In this document: one piece after another, positions 37,329 to 46,589 of the stretch | Numbering within the stretch: the stretch's first letter is position 1 | How the letters are laid out: each line of letters begins with the position of its first letter | Origin: Sphingobacterium litopenaei | GTDB lineage: Bacteria > Bacteroidota > Bacteroidia > Sphingobacteriales > Sphingobacteriaceae | Direction of reading: 5' to 3' | Assembly: GCF_014692495.1 (NCBI RefSeq) | Contig: NZ_JACOIJ010000004.1 | Coordinates: 62,001 to 126,000, forward strand | DNA: 64,000 nt | Translations under genes and position numbers: made by a program | Notes under the pieces: generated by a model | The model's input: the letters and a program-made list of their open reading frames with translations, nothing else | The model's database searches: none | What the model was told of the DNA's origin: nothing

Positions 37329-40300
37329 CTATAAAGAAATATCAATTCCGAAAGTCCATTTTTTAGGGATTGGGTAACCATTACCTGTAGAATATCCATT
37401 AGGTTCCACCGCTTCTGGATCAGGCACTGTGGACCATGAAAAAATGGCTATATTGTCTAATACTCCATATAAACGTAATGATCGTATGCCAAAACGTTTA
37501 GAGAAAGCTTGCGGAATATTATACCCCAGGCGTACATTTTTGATACGCACGAAACTTGCATTCTCTACGAAAGTACTATTAGCGATGTGCCAGTTATCTA
37601 CAGCATTACGGAATAATGAAGGATATTTTGCTACATCCCCCTCTTTCATCCAGAAGTCCGACATATTAAAATCACCAGCGATAGCTGAATTAAGACCATA
37701 AGTAGAATATATATTTGCAGCACCTGCATCTTGCAATTTGTCTGATACATACCCATTCCACAAGGTGCGTCCAAAAACGAATGTTGTCAATGCGGATAAA
37801 GACCAATTTTTGTAGGAAATAGTATGTGTCATACCCCCCATAAAATCAGGGTTAGGATTACCCATATCTACTTTATCATTATCATCAATAATATAATCGC
37901 CATTGTTGTCTTTTCTTCGCGGATCTCCAGCTTGATACTGTGTACCTCCAGCTGAACCATGACGGATACGATCTCCTGTCAATGGATTAACAGGCACATC
38001 AGCATTCGTAGAATATACGCCATCTACTTCCCAAACTTTGAAAGGATAGAGTGGCATACCTACATTTAAAGCTCTTTCCATCCATGTCGGACCTACTTTA
38101 ATTTCACGGCCGCCATCAGGTAATGAAGTCACATAGTTACGGTTATACGATATATTGAAGTTTGTATTCCATTGGAAAGGAGAACTTTGTCTCATATTTC
38201 TGGAATTGATGGTAAACTCCACTCCTGTATTACGAACACTAATGAAATTCGTAGAAATAGTCGAATACCCAGAGGTAGCTGGCATTTGAAGGCCGTAAAC
38301 TAAATCCTTGCTATCACGTACATAATAATCTGCATTAATGGAGATACGATCATTTAACATATTGATGTCTATACCCGCATTAAACTGTGGCGAGCGTTCC
38401 CATTTAATTGTTGCCGATGTTGCGGAAGTTCCATAATTTGGATAGGAAACATTCGTACCATTATATGTAGAGACGTTGCCTCCTCCCATGCCATTATCCA
38501 TTACTGATCCGTAATAAGCTCCGCTATATCCTAACATCGTATAATGTGCATATTCAGAGCCTGGATCTCGACCTGTCAAACCGTAACTACCTCTAAATTT
38601 GAAATAGCTGATAAAGGATTCATCTTTATTAAAGAACTCTTCTTCTGAAATAGCCCATCCTGCAGAAATAGAAGGGAAGATACCCCATCTATTTTCTTTA
38701 CTATAGCGCGATGAAGCATCCATTCTATAACTTGCGGATAGCAAATATCTATCTTTGTAATCGTAGCCAAATCTTCCGAATATGGACATGCGAGAGCGCT
38801 CACTTATATACGAATTACCGTATAAGTTTGCTCCCGAACCAATACCAATTATGGTTTTAATTGATTCACTATTCAAACTTCTACCCCATAGATAGCTGGT
38901 GTTTGCGACATTTTTTTCTAAACCAAATCCCAATACGCCCGATACCGTATGTGCCGAATTGATTAGCTTGGCATAGTTGAAATAACTTTCCCATTCCCAA
39001 CGTCTATTTTGATTTACCCAGTTTTCTGCAACGTTTTGAGATCCTGTTAACAATCTTGGTCTATATAAATCACGTGTGTTATTATTGACATTGAATGAAA
39101 ATTGAGAACGTAATGATAATTCTGGAAGAAAGAATTTCTTAACTGTTCCTGCTAAATTTCCGTTTATATTGGTGCTTCGATCATCATCCAATAAGCCATC
39201 ATAACGCCCCGTATATACTTGCTCTTCCAATTCTCCTATTTGCCAAAATGAAGATGGGAATCCCCAGGTGGTAAATGGATATTTCGAACCATCACCTGAA
39301 CCATGCTTACCTTTGGTAAATCCAGAAAATAGGTTGGTTTCGAATTGTAGGTTTTCTATTGGATTGACTTGCAAGAGCAAACGCGGTGTCAAGTTTTTAT
39401 TCTCGTATCCCATCATTACCCCTTCTTCGTAATAATGCTGAACTGAGATCCGGTACAAAAATTTCTCCATCGCTGAACCAATACTGAAATTCACGTTGGT
39501 AATAGGTGCAGATTGTAAAAACAATCCCTGCCAGTCTGTAGCATGATTAAATGAAGGATTCAAACTATCGGTTAGCATTTGGTGAATTTGATTGTCATTG
39601 AACCAATCGTATTGGCCACCTGCATACAATAAAGCCATTTTCATTCTCCGTTCTGCAGCACCTACTGTAATAGGCTTCATCGCTGGTCTACTGGAAATAC
39701 CTGCATAAGTTGCTACACGGATTTCAGGAACCCCAGCAGCGGGTCTTTTTGTTTTGATGATGATAACTCCATTTGCCGCACGTGCGCCGTATATAGAAGA
39801 AGCAGAAGCATCCTTCAGGATGTCTACCGATTCAATATCATTAGGATTGATCGCTTGCAAAGGACTGGCTTCCCCGTAAGCTGCCCTAATATCACTCACA
39901 TCATAGATAATACCATCAATGACGTATAATGGAGCTTGAAGCTGGTTATCCGCCAAACCTAAATTGCTCGAACCCCGAATATTGACAATATTATTGGTAC
40001 CTGGTTCACCGGATGTACTTAACACCGTTAATCCCGCTACACGACCTTGCAACATGGCATCAAAAGTTGCATAAGGCGTATTTTCAAACTCCGCTCCTTT
40101 AACAGTAGAAACGGCACCAGTCATTTTTCGGCGTTGTACATTTTGATAACCAACTACGACTGTTTCTTCCAAACTCGTTGTAATGTCATCAAGAATAACA
40201 TTTAATACGTTATTGCTTCCAACTTTAGCTTCTTTAGTTTGATAGCCTACACTTGTAAACTGCAGTACTACATTTTTGGTCGTGACTTTAATTTCGTACG

Positions 40301-40490
40301 CCCCGTTGTCCTTAGTTTTGGTACTAGCAGAACTGCCCATCTCTTTGATGCTCACTTCTCCTAAAGGTTGCCCCTGCCTATCCCGCACTACCCCTTTTAC
40401 AGTTTGTTGGGCGAAGACATGAACCGACCCTAATACTATCAGAAGCATCAGCAGATAGCCTCTAATCCTAAATAGATACAAATTCTTCAT
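37329..40490 (-). CDS. SusC/RagA family TonB-linked outer-membrane protein
   Basis: 1053 residues with a signal peptide ending VHVFAQ, a regulatory-like domain (VKGVVRDRQGQPLGEVSIKE), the TonB-box region EETVVVGYQNVQRRKMTGAV, a plug (FDAMLQGRVAGLTVLSTSG, LYVIDGIIYDVSD, VDILKDASASSIYGARAANGVI) and a barrel ending WTFGIDISL. It is the first gene of a four-gene operon (SusC, SusD, FAS1-DUF4859, DUF5007-like/DUF4859). Candidate promoter boxes lie about 230 nt upstream. Confidence 0.95.
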   Translation of the reverse strand: MKNLYLFRIRGYLLMLLIVLGSVHVFAQQTVKGVVRDRQGQPLGEVSIKEMGSSASTKTKDNGAYEIKVTTKNVVLQFTSVGYQTKEAKVGSNNVLNVILDDITTSLEETVVVGYQNVQRRKMTGAVSTVKGAEFENTPYATFDAMLQGRVAGLTVLSTSGEPGTNNIVNIRGSSNLGLADNQLQAPLYVIDGIIYDVSDIRAAYGEASPLQAINPNDIESVDILKDASASSIYGARAANGVIIIKTKRPAAGVPEIRVATYAGISSRPAMKPITVGAAERRMKMALLYAGGQYDWFNDNQIHQMLTDSLNPSFNHATDWQGLFLQSAPITNVNFSIGSAMEKFLYRISVQHYYEEGVMMGYENKNLTPRLLLQVNPIENLQFETNLFSGFTKGKHGSGDGSKYPFTTWGFPSSFWQIGELEEQVYTGRYDGLLDDDRSTNINGNLAGTVKKFFLPELSLRSQFSFNVNNNTRDLYRPRLLTGSQNVAENWVNQNRRWEWESYFNYAKLINSAHTVSGVLGFGLEKNVANTSYLWGRSLNSESIKTIIGIGSGANLYGNSYISERSRMSIFGRFGYDYKDRYLLSASYRMDASSRYSKENRWGIFPSISAGWAISEEEFFNKDESFISYFKFRGSYGLTGRDPGSEYAHYTMLGYSGAYYGSVMDNGMGGGNVSTYNGTNVSYPNYGTSATSATIKWERSPQFNAGIDINMLNDRISINADYYVRDSKDLVYGLQMPATSGYSTISTNFISVRNTGVEFTINSRNMRQSSPFQWNTNFNISYNRNYVTSLPDGGREIKVGPTWMERALNVGMPLYPFKVWEVDGVYSTNADVPVNPLTGDRIRHGSAGGTQYQAGDPRRKDNNGDYIIDDNDKVDMGNPNPDFMGGMTHTISYKNWSLSALTTFVFGRTLWNGYVSDKLQDAGAANIYSTYGLNSAIAGDFNMSDFWMKEGDVAKYPSLFRNAVDNWHIANSTFVENASFVRIKNVRLGYNIPQAFSKRFGIRSLRLYGVLDNIAIFSWSTVPDPEAVEPNGYSTGNGYPIPKKWTFGIDISL

Positions 40491-40801
40491 TAGTTTATAA
40501 TTTGATTAAGATAATTTGCGATTGGTTGTAGACTATATTTTAGACACACAGACTTTATTAATACTGTATATTTTCTTACGTTTTTTGAAATATCAAACCT
40601 TGTTTCAGTTTCTAAAATATGTTTTCACCTCAAGTAAAAAATCCGTATCGGCTCAGTATTCCAAGAAATTGGTTAGATAGTTTCGGAAATAATTAAAAAA
40701 TGTCGTTTTGACATTTAATCAAATTTAGTGCTTTATCGCGCTGTTAAAACTTCGCATTTTCACTAATTATGAACTAATTTTAACCTGAAAAATACGATCC
40801 T
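40491..40801 (-). other. Intergenic region upstream of SusC 37329-40490; no gene
   Basis: The 311-nt region contains no credible coding frame. It holds TAAATTTG (40727-40720, minus strand), an exact match to the Bacteroidota -7 box, without a clear -33 TTG at the expected distance. A 7-bp inverted repeat AAATGTC/GACATTT (40698-40704 with 40710-40716) sits where transcription would start and could be an operator. A GTTAAAA/TTTTAAC pair (40743-40749 with 40778-40784) has a long loop and is at best a weak terminator for the GH43 gene. Confidence 0.4.
40720..40727 (-). promoter_or_regulatory. Candidate -7 promoter box for the SusC 37329-40490 operon
   Basis: TAAATTTG on the minus strand matches TAnnTTTG. 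It is followed by an inverted repeat around the predicted start site. The -33 element is not obvious, so this is tentative. Confidence 0.3.
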
Positions 40802-43800
40802 TTACTGCCATATTTCGATGTCTGTGAATTTGCCAAATCCATCCTGATTATTAGTCGCAATTTGATAGATACCGACTTGCAATACTTCATTATTCATATC
40901 CGTCCTGACGATTGGCAATTTTGAAAGATCATTCCAATGCACCCCATCTTTAGATGTTCGTAAGAAAAACATATCACCCATTTTTTGTACTTGTATGTAG
41001 GGCTCAAACTGCAATCCTGTACCATTGTTGCCTTCATTATGCATTCTTTGTCCAACACTACGCCACAGATTTCCTAAATTCCAACCTGTAAGGATGGTAT
41101 TGTTTATATAAGAATTTCCTTTTGCAGTACGAATCATAATGCCTGCTTCGCTTGAAGTTCTAGTTTTGCTCTGAAGTCCTGCCACATCCTGAACTTTTAG
41201 CTGAATAGTAAAATCACCTTTAATTTCCTTATACATAAATGGAGGAAGCAAATCATTTGATCCCCATTTGGTATGTTTTGAGCCTAGATGCCAAACATTC
41301 TTTTTCAGACTAATAGAAGTTTTGGTACTATCTATATGAGAAGATACTTGCATATTGCCCCAGTAAGGAATTTTGGCACCACCTAAACTGTATATTTCAT
41401 CATTTGGCACATCCTCATTGTATTTTGGCTTAACAGCACTAATGACACAACTGGCTGGTTTACTTATATTACCAAACTGATCTTTCATGAAGACTGTCAA
41501 TATAGAATCCACCGATTGAGGTTTAAATAATATAAATGGCTCCTCCTTCCAATCGGTATACTTACCATCTATGTAAAAAGAATATTTCATGTCCTTTGCC
41601 TCATCCTCCACGTATGCAAAAGCATCATACTGGTTGATGTAGCGACACACATCTTTAAATTTTGGAATGAGAGATACGATTGGCGAATTCAATTTATTTT
41701 CCCATATGGCATAATTGGAGGCTATTGTGGTAGCATCAAAAAGTGAAGGATATACATTAATAAAATGTATGGGAGTGCTCACAAGAAGTTTAAAATTATC
41801 GATAATCTGGATTGCTTTGAATTTTTTAGTTTTAATTGATTTACCATCCTGAAATACCGTTATTTTTCCTGAATTGTTGAGATATACATAGTGCCTCCAA
41901 ATATTATTCTCAAAAACATCTAATTCAATGGTATATTGATTCGACTTTAATATTTCCGACAAATATGAATCTTCTACTGTGTGGAGCTCAAAGGCCGTTC
42001 GATTTCCGACAATATTTACTTTTGCGTTTTGAAGAGTAACCATGTGTAGATCCACGCTTCCATTATTACGAACTTGTTTTATTGTACCTATTGATAGTTC
42101 TTCCGACTTCAACGAAAAATAAGAAGGGTCGGATTTAAAACTTGTTATTTCTTGTTGAATAAAGTCAGCTGATACGGCTGTATTATAAATTTTCAAATCT
42201 GCTAGATAACCCGAAAAATGGTTGTCTAACAAATCAGACGATCCAAGAATAAAGTGGTCATTTGGTTTAACAAACAGCATTCTGTTCTGCTCCTTCTGCA
42301 ATTCACCATTTACGTAAATTCGCTCCATATAGCCATCAAAAGAATAGACAATATGATTCCATTGATCTTCTTTGGGTGTAGATTTAAACCCTAAATCTGG
42401 CCAAGCGCCATGTGTCACTGCACCTTTATTGGTATCCGAACCGACACCAAATACCGCTCTTGTTAAATCTTGTGTTCCTTTAGAATATGCCAACACATCC
42501 TCATAACGTCCCACAGTAGGATTATTTACCCACATAGAAACTGTAAAGGGGTTATTTCCGATCAGATTAGTGGGAACTTTAAAGGTGGATTTTAATGTTT
42601 GCTGCCCATCAAAATAAAAAGCTTTTTTGCCGTAAAAGGTCTTAACGATTAATGGACTTTGTCCTTTAAATTCGCCGCCCAAAAGACCTTTATTCGGGAT
42701 GGAAGTATACGAAGATGCTTCCTCCAAATTTTTGGGTTGAATGTGCACCAGTTGCCCAACAATAGATTCGGGTGTTGGCATAGGCTGTGGCTCAGACCAC
42801 AGCGTATGTTGCGGATAGGTTTCGCTATACACTTTAATATTCCAAATCCCTTTTGTTAGTCCTGGATGCTGGGTGTTCACAATATGCACGCGAACGTAAC
42901 GCGCTTTCACATCAAAGTGTTCTAAAATTGGACTAGCCCAACGATTGTTTTTAGATTGATCAGCATATAAAGACCATGTATTACCATCCGTAGAGGTTTC
43001 TATGCGATATTGGTACGCATAGGTAGGATATTCAAACTGCAAAAGGACCGTTCGGATATCCGTAACCTTTTCCAAATCCACCGTGATATAGCCTGGGAGA
43101 TGATTGTCTTTTGCGCGCCACAAGGTTCCATTATTATCGTCTGCTACAAAAGAAGGTTTAAAATCTTCATTATAGAAAGAAGATGCTGATACAGGTTTTT
43201 TATAAGCAATATTTTTTGGGAAGTTTGAATTCTTAATCAATGTACTTACGCCTTGATGCGTGGGAACAATCTTTTTTATTGTTCCATCGGCTTCGAATAG
43301 CATTTCATCTACGGCAATTTGACGGTGAAATCCTCCCCCTGAAAATGGATTGTTGTGACGATGATATACTATAAAATATCGCCCATTCTCTTCGATTAAA
43401 CTATGATGACCAGGGCCGTGAATCGTGCCATCTTCATTGGTATATAATATGGGGTTATTAGTCGCATATTCGAAAGGTCCCATAGGCCCTACTTTGCTCA
43501 TAGCATATTGTACTCTATACGTGTGATCCTCACAATGCCCTGATGAATACATAAAATAGTAAATACCATTACGTTTAAAAACATAAGGTGCTTCAAAAAA
43601 ATCTTTTGCATCCGTATTAGGAATCAGTTTGATTTTTTCGAAAGTTCTCATATCGGAATTAAGCAATCCTACCGCACAACCATGATCCGGATATATTCCC
43701 CAAGTACCCCAATACATATATATTTTGCCATCATCGTCCGTAAAAGTCTGAGCATCCAATGTAATTACACCCGGAATCATATAGTTAGGGATAATAGATT

Positions 43801-44197
43801 TTCCATCGGAATTCATCGGAGTCCATGGACCAGTTGGACTTGTAGAAGAAGCAGCATAAATTTCTACAGGTTGGCTATAATACAAATAATACTTTCCATC
43901 ATAGCCTTTAGTCATATCGGGTGCCCAATACCAATGAGTATTCGGCCAATTCATCGGCTGAATAGTCCAGTTCAAAAAATCTTTGGATGTCCAAACTTGC
44001 GAAGGCCCTAAACCTCCACCATTGCCATCTGTAGTAGCATAAATATAATAGGTATCGCCAATCTTTTTAATCGTAGGATCAGCAAAATAACCCGGAAGAA
44101 TAGGATTTAAATTCCCTGCCTTAATATGCTCTTGACCTAGAACTAACTTGGAAAGGAGAATTAATGCGCTTAGGAAAATAAATATATGCTTATTCAT
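40802..44197 (-). CDS. Multidomain GH43 glycoside hydrolase (arabinofuranosidase/xylosidase-like)
   Basis: 1131 residues with a signal peptide ending KLVLGQ. Residues 30-325 form the GH43 five-bladed propeller: catalytic base Asp40 in GYFADPT, Asp148 in ITLDAQTFTDDDG, general acid Glu202 in DFFEAPYVFKR, plus GPGHHSLI. Residues 330-460 are an F5/8-type-C (CBM32-like) domain (NIAYKKPVSASSF, GYITVDLEKV, YRIETSTDGNTWSLY, ARYVRVHIVNT). Residues 480-690 are a LamG/concanavalin-like domain (FYFDGQQTLKSTF, WNHIVYSFDGYMERIYVNG). Residues 690-930 are unassigned. The last 200 residues are another jelly-roll (GDFTIQLKVQDVAGL, SEAGIMIRTA, VQKMGDMFFLRTSKDGVHW). It likely trims L-arabinose or D-xylose side chains. 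It stands alone, with a palindromic leader. Confidence 0.88.
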   Translation of the reverse strand: MNKHIFIFLSALILLSKLVLGQEHIKAGNLNPILPGYFADPTIKKIGDTYYIYATTDGNGGGLGPSQVWTSKDFLNWTIQPMNWPNTHWYWAPDMTKGYDGKYYLYYSQPVEIYAASSTSPTGPWTPMNSDGKSIIPNYMIPGVITLDAQTFTDDDGKIYMYWGTWGIYPDHGCAVGLLNSDMRTFEKIKLIPNTDAKDFFEAPYVFKRNGIYYFMYSSGHCEDHTYRVQYAMSKVGPMGPFEYATNNPILYTNEDGTIHGPGHHSLIEENGRYFIVYHRHNNPFSGGGFHRQIAVDEMLFEADGTIKKIVPTHQGVSTLIKNSNFPKNIAYKKPVSASSFYNEDFKPSFVADDNNGTLWRAKDNHLPGYITVDLEKVTDIRTVLLQFEYPTYAYQYRIETSTDGNTWSLYADQSKNNRWASPILEHFDVKARYVRVHIVNTQHPGLTKGIWNIKVYSETYPQHTLWSEPQPMPTPESIVGQLVHIQPKNLEEASSYTSIPNKGLLGGEFKGQSPLIVKTFYGKKAFYFDGQQTLKSTFKVPTNLIGNNPFTVSMWVNNPTVGRYEDVLAYSKGTQDLTRAVFGVGSDTNKGAVTHGAWPDLGFKSTPKEDQWNHIVYSFDGYMERIYVNGELQKEQNRMLFVKPNDHFILGSSDLLDNHFSGYLADLKIYNTAVSADFIQQEITSFKSDPSYFSLKSEELSIGTIKQVRNNGSVDLHMVTLQNAKVNIVGNRTAFELHTVEDSYLSEILKSNQYTIELDVFENNIWRHYVYLNNSGKITVFQDGKSIKTKKFKAIQIIDNFKLLVSTPIHFINVYPSLFDATTIASNYAIWENKLNSPIVSLIPKFKDVCRYINQYDAFAYVEDEAKDMKYSFYIDGKYTDWKEEPFILFKPQSVDSILTVFMKDQFGNISKPASCVISAVKPKYNEDVPNDEIYSLGGAKIPYWGNMQVSSHIDSTKTSISLKKNVWHLGSKHTKWGSNDLLPPFMYKEIKGDFTIQLKVQDVAGLQSKTRTSSEAGIMIRTAKGNSYINNTILTGWNLGNLWRSVGQRMHNEGNNGTGLQFEPYIQVQKMGDMFFLRTSKDGVHWNDLSKLPIVRTDMNNEVLQVGIYQIATNNQDGFGKFTDIEIWQ

Positions 44198-44201
44198 GGC
44201 A

Positions 44202-44235
44202 GTTGCAATTGGTATATGAAGTTACTTCATGCAAC
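44202..44235 (-). promoter_or_regulatory. Nested inverted repeats in the leader of the GH43 gene
   Basis: ATGAAGT-T-ACTTCAT (44216-44230) is a 15-nt palindrome with one central base. It lies inside an outer pair GTTGCA (44202-44207) and TGCAAC (44230-44235). The set ends 5 nt before the GH43 start codon, so it could fold over the ribosome-binding region or serve as an operator. Confidence 0.3.
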
Positions 44236-44310
44236 AAGATGTTGATTACCAGATTTTAGCGTAAAGCACTCTATTTTTATCTATCTTATTTACAATCGAT
44301 TCAAAAACAA

Positions 44311-44337
44311 GAAAAGATTCCACGAGGGAATCTTTTC
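44311..44337 (-). terminator. Intrinsic terminator of the hydroxyproline/peptidase operon
   Basis: An 11-bp stem (GAAAAGATTCC 44311-44321 with its complement 44327-44337) and a 5-nt loop are followed on the minus strand by TTGTTTTTG. It lies 15 nt past the S9 peptidase stop and marks the 3' end of the operon. Confidence 0.75.
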
Positions 44338-44351
44338 ATTGTAAATCTATT

Positions 44352-46589
44352 TTAATATACATTCCAAGCTGGAGGATCCACACCGATAAGGTGTTTCACG
44401 AAGAAATCACGACGCTTTCTTTCGCCATAATCTCCACCCGAAGAATGTCCCATTCCTGGAACAAGAATCAGTTCATGATCTTTATTTGCTTTGATTAGTG
44501 CATTAGTTAATTGATAAGTCGAAGAAGGGTCTACATTGTCGTCCACCTCTCCTACAATCAACATCAATTTACCTTGCAAGCGATAAGCATTTTCTACATT
44601 TGAACATTCGGCATATTCTGGTCCAACCGGCCAGCCCATCCACTGTTCGTTCCACCAAATTTTGTCCATTCTATTATCGTGGCAGCCACAAGACGACACC
44701 GCAACTTTATAGAATTCTGGATGAAATAATACGCCACCCGTAGAGCTCTGTCCTCCGGCTGAGGTACCATAGATCCCTACACGATCAATATCCATGTAAG
44801 GATACTTTTGTGCAGCGGCTTTAATCCACTTTATACGATCAGGGAAACCTGCATCTTTCAGATTTTTCCATGCTACGTTATGGAATTCTTTCGAACGATT
44901 GGAGGTTCCCATGCCATCAATTTGAACCACGATAAATCCTAATTCTGCAAGTTCCTGCATACCACTTGGATTTGCATTGAATGTTTTCGGAACGAAAGAA
45001 CTGTGTGGACCAGCGTAAATATATTCGATGACAGGATATTTTTTATTAGGATCAAAATTCGTTGGACGAACAATAATTCCCCAAATATCATATTTGTTAT
45101 CTCTGCTTTTTGAGGTAAAAACCTCAGCAGCTTTCCATCCTGACTCAAACAGTTTGGATTCATCTCCTTTTTCCAATTCCATCACAATTTTTCCTGAATG
45201 ATCACGTAAAACTGTTACAGGTGCCTTATTGATTAAAGAATATTGATCGACAAAATACGAGTAATCTTCATTGAAATATGCCGTATGATTCGCCTCTTCT
45301 TTTGTCAGTTCCTTCAAATTTTTACCATCAAAATCAATTTTATAATAGTGAATTAGATAGGGATCTTGATTCTTAATTCTGCCACTACCTTCAAAGATGA
45401 TCTTACGATTTTTTTCATCTACATACACTACCTTACGTACCACCCAATCTCCTTTTGTGATCTGATTAAGCACTTGCCCCGTTTCTCCATCGATGCGATA
45501 GAGATGATTCCAGCCATCTCTTTCGGAGGCCCAAATGATTTCTTTACCATCATTTACATCATATCTATATTTTTTGCCACTATAGTCGATGAAAGTGTTG
45601 CTTACCTCATTGATGATGTATTTAGTTTGGCCATTTTCCGCATCCAATTTTACTAGAGCATATTGCTGATGACCACGTTTGTTGAATTCAAATACTATAC
45701 TTTTACTATCCTCACGCCAAGACAACGCGCCAATTGAAAATTGGTTATCTATTAATTGCTTGTCTGCCACAAAAACCTTGTTTGTCTCTATATTGCAAAT
45801 TGCAGGATAATATTGCGGCAGAGCGTCGCCTGGTTTAGCGTAATGGCGTGTTTGCAATTTTGGTTGCAATTGATCAGTAGGTGAAGATTCCAATAAAGTC
45901 AATATACGCACATCCTGTTTTGTTGTTCTCACTCCAACTATTTTTTTGCTATCAGGAGACCAGAGGATATGTGCAGAATAATATTCGCCAGGGCTTCCGT
46001 CAAAAGTTAATTGTTTTTCGGATTTAGGATCGTCTACCAAAGCATAATAAAGATTATGGTTTTTGATATAAGCCGTTTTCTTTTTGTCGGGGGAAGTTAC
46101 AGGTCTTCCTTGAGTGTCATCACGACGCTGACCCCAATAACCTCCAGATCTTTGATTTTCTTCTACGTCACGTACTTTCTTCAAGGAGGAAGAACTTCTA
46201 TTCCACTGCCACAATGCGTTATTATAAGCAAATTCAACGGTGTCCTTCCCTAACAACTTAATCGAATAGCCATTCAAAGAATTAATATCCACTTTTTGTC
46301 CAGAAGCTTTTTCTAATTGATCAGCTAAAGCTTTATTATCAAATAGCTGTTCCTTCTTACGGGCGTTGGCATCCACCCAAACAAACTCTTTGCCTTCGGA
46401 GGTTCGCTGCTCGTAGAGAAAAGCATCCCCTTTTTTATTCCATTTGATATTTGTAGGGATATAATAAAGTGCATCGGATAAAGCTGCTCGAAATTTTTTA
46501 GAACGCTGATAATCTTCCAGAGTTCCTTGTGCAAATACGGTAATTACGTTTGCAATAAATACAATTACAGGTACTATTTTCCTAATCAT
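44352..46589 (-). CDS. S9 family (dipeptidyl peptidase IV type) serine peptidase, exported
   Basis: 745 residues with a signal peptide ending ITVFAQ. Residues 90-480 are the DPP-IV N-terminal propeller (LLWSPDSKKIVGVR-type repeats, ALSWREDSKSIVFEFNKRG, EIIWASERDGWNHLYRID). Residues 510-745 are the alpha/beta hydrolase: nucleophile Ser610 in YGTSAGG, Asp683 in GEVDDNV, His715 in GMGHSSGG. The family removes Xaa-Pro (or Xaa-Hyp) dipeptides from N-termini, or cuts after Pro in oligopeptides. Its start overlaps the permease stop by 8 nt and it is the last gene of the hydroxyproline operon, so its natural substrate is probably Pro/Hyp-rich peptide in the periplasm. The nucleophile elbow reads TSAGG rather than WSYGG, so specificity may differ. 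Confidence 0.9.
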   Translation of the reverse strand: MIRKIVPVIVFIANVITVFAQGTLEDYQRSKKFRAALSDALYYIPTNIKWNKKGDAFLYEQRTSEGKEFVWVDANARKKEQLFDNKALADQLEKASGQKVDINSLNGYSIKLLGKDTVEFAYNNALWQWNRSSSSLKKVRDVEENQRSGGYWGQRRDDTQGRPVTSPDKKKTAYIKNHNLYYALVDDPKSEKQLTFDGSPGEYYSAHILWSPDSKKIVGVRTTKQDVRILTLLESSPTDQLQPKLQTRHYAKPGDALPQYYPAICNIETNKVFVADKQLIDNQFSIGALSWREDSKSIVFEFNKRGHQQYALVKLDAENGQTKYIINEVSNTFIDYSGKKYRYDVNDGKEIIWASERDGWNHLYRIDGETGQVLNQITKGDWVVRKVVYVDEKNRKIIFEGSGRIKNQDPYLIHYYKIDFDGKNLKELTKEEANHTAYFNEDYSYFVDQYSLINKAPVTVLRDHSGKIVMELEKGDESKLFESGWKAAEVFTSKSRDNKYDIWGIIVRPTNFDPNKKYPVIEYIYAGPHSSFVPKTFNANPSGMQELAELGFIVVQIDGMGTSNRSKEFHNVAWKNLKDAGFPDRIKWIKAAAQKYPYMDIDRVGIYGTSAGGQSSTGGVLFHPEFYKVAVSSCGCHDNRMDKIWWNEQWMGWPVGPEYAECSNVENAYRLQGKLMLIVGEVDDNVDPSSTYQLTNALIKANKDHELILVPGMGHSSGGDYGERKRRDFFVKHLIGVDPPAWNVY

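Noticed and set aside
3123..40490. The repeated SusC/SusD pairs as a recent tandem duplication
   Set aside because: The proteins differ strongly in length, plug and TonB-box sequence and C-terminus, so they are old paralogues.
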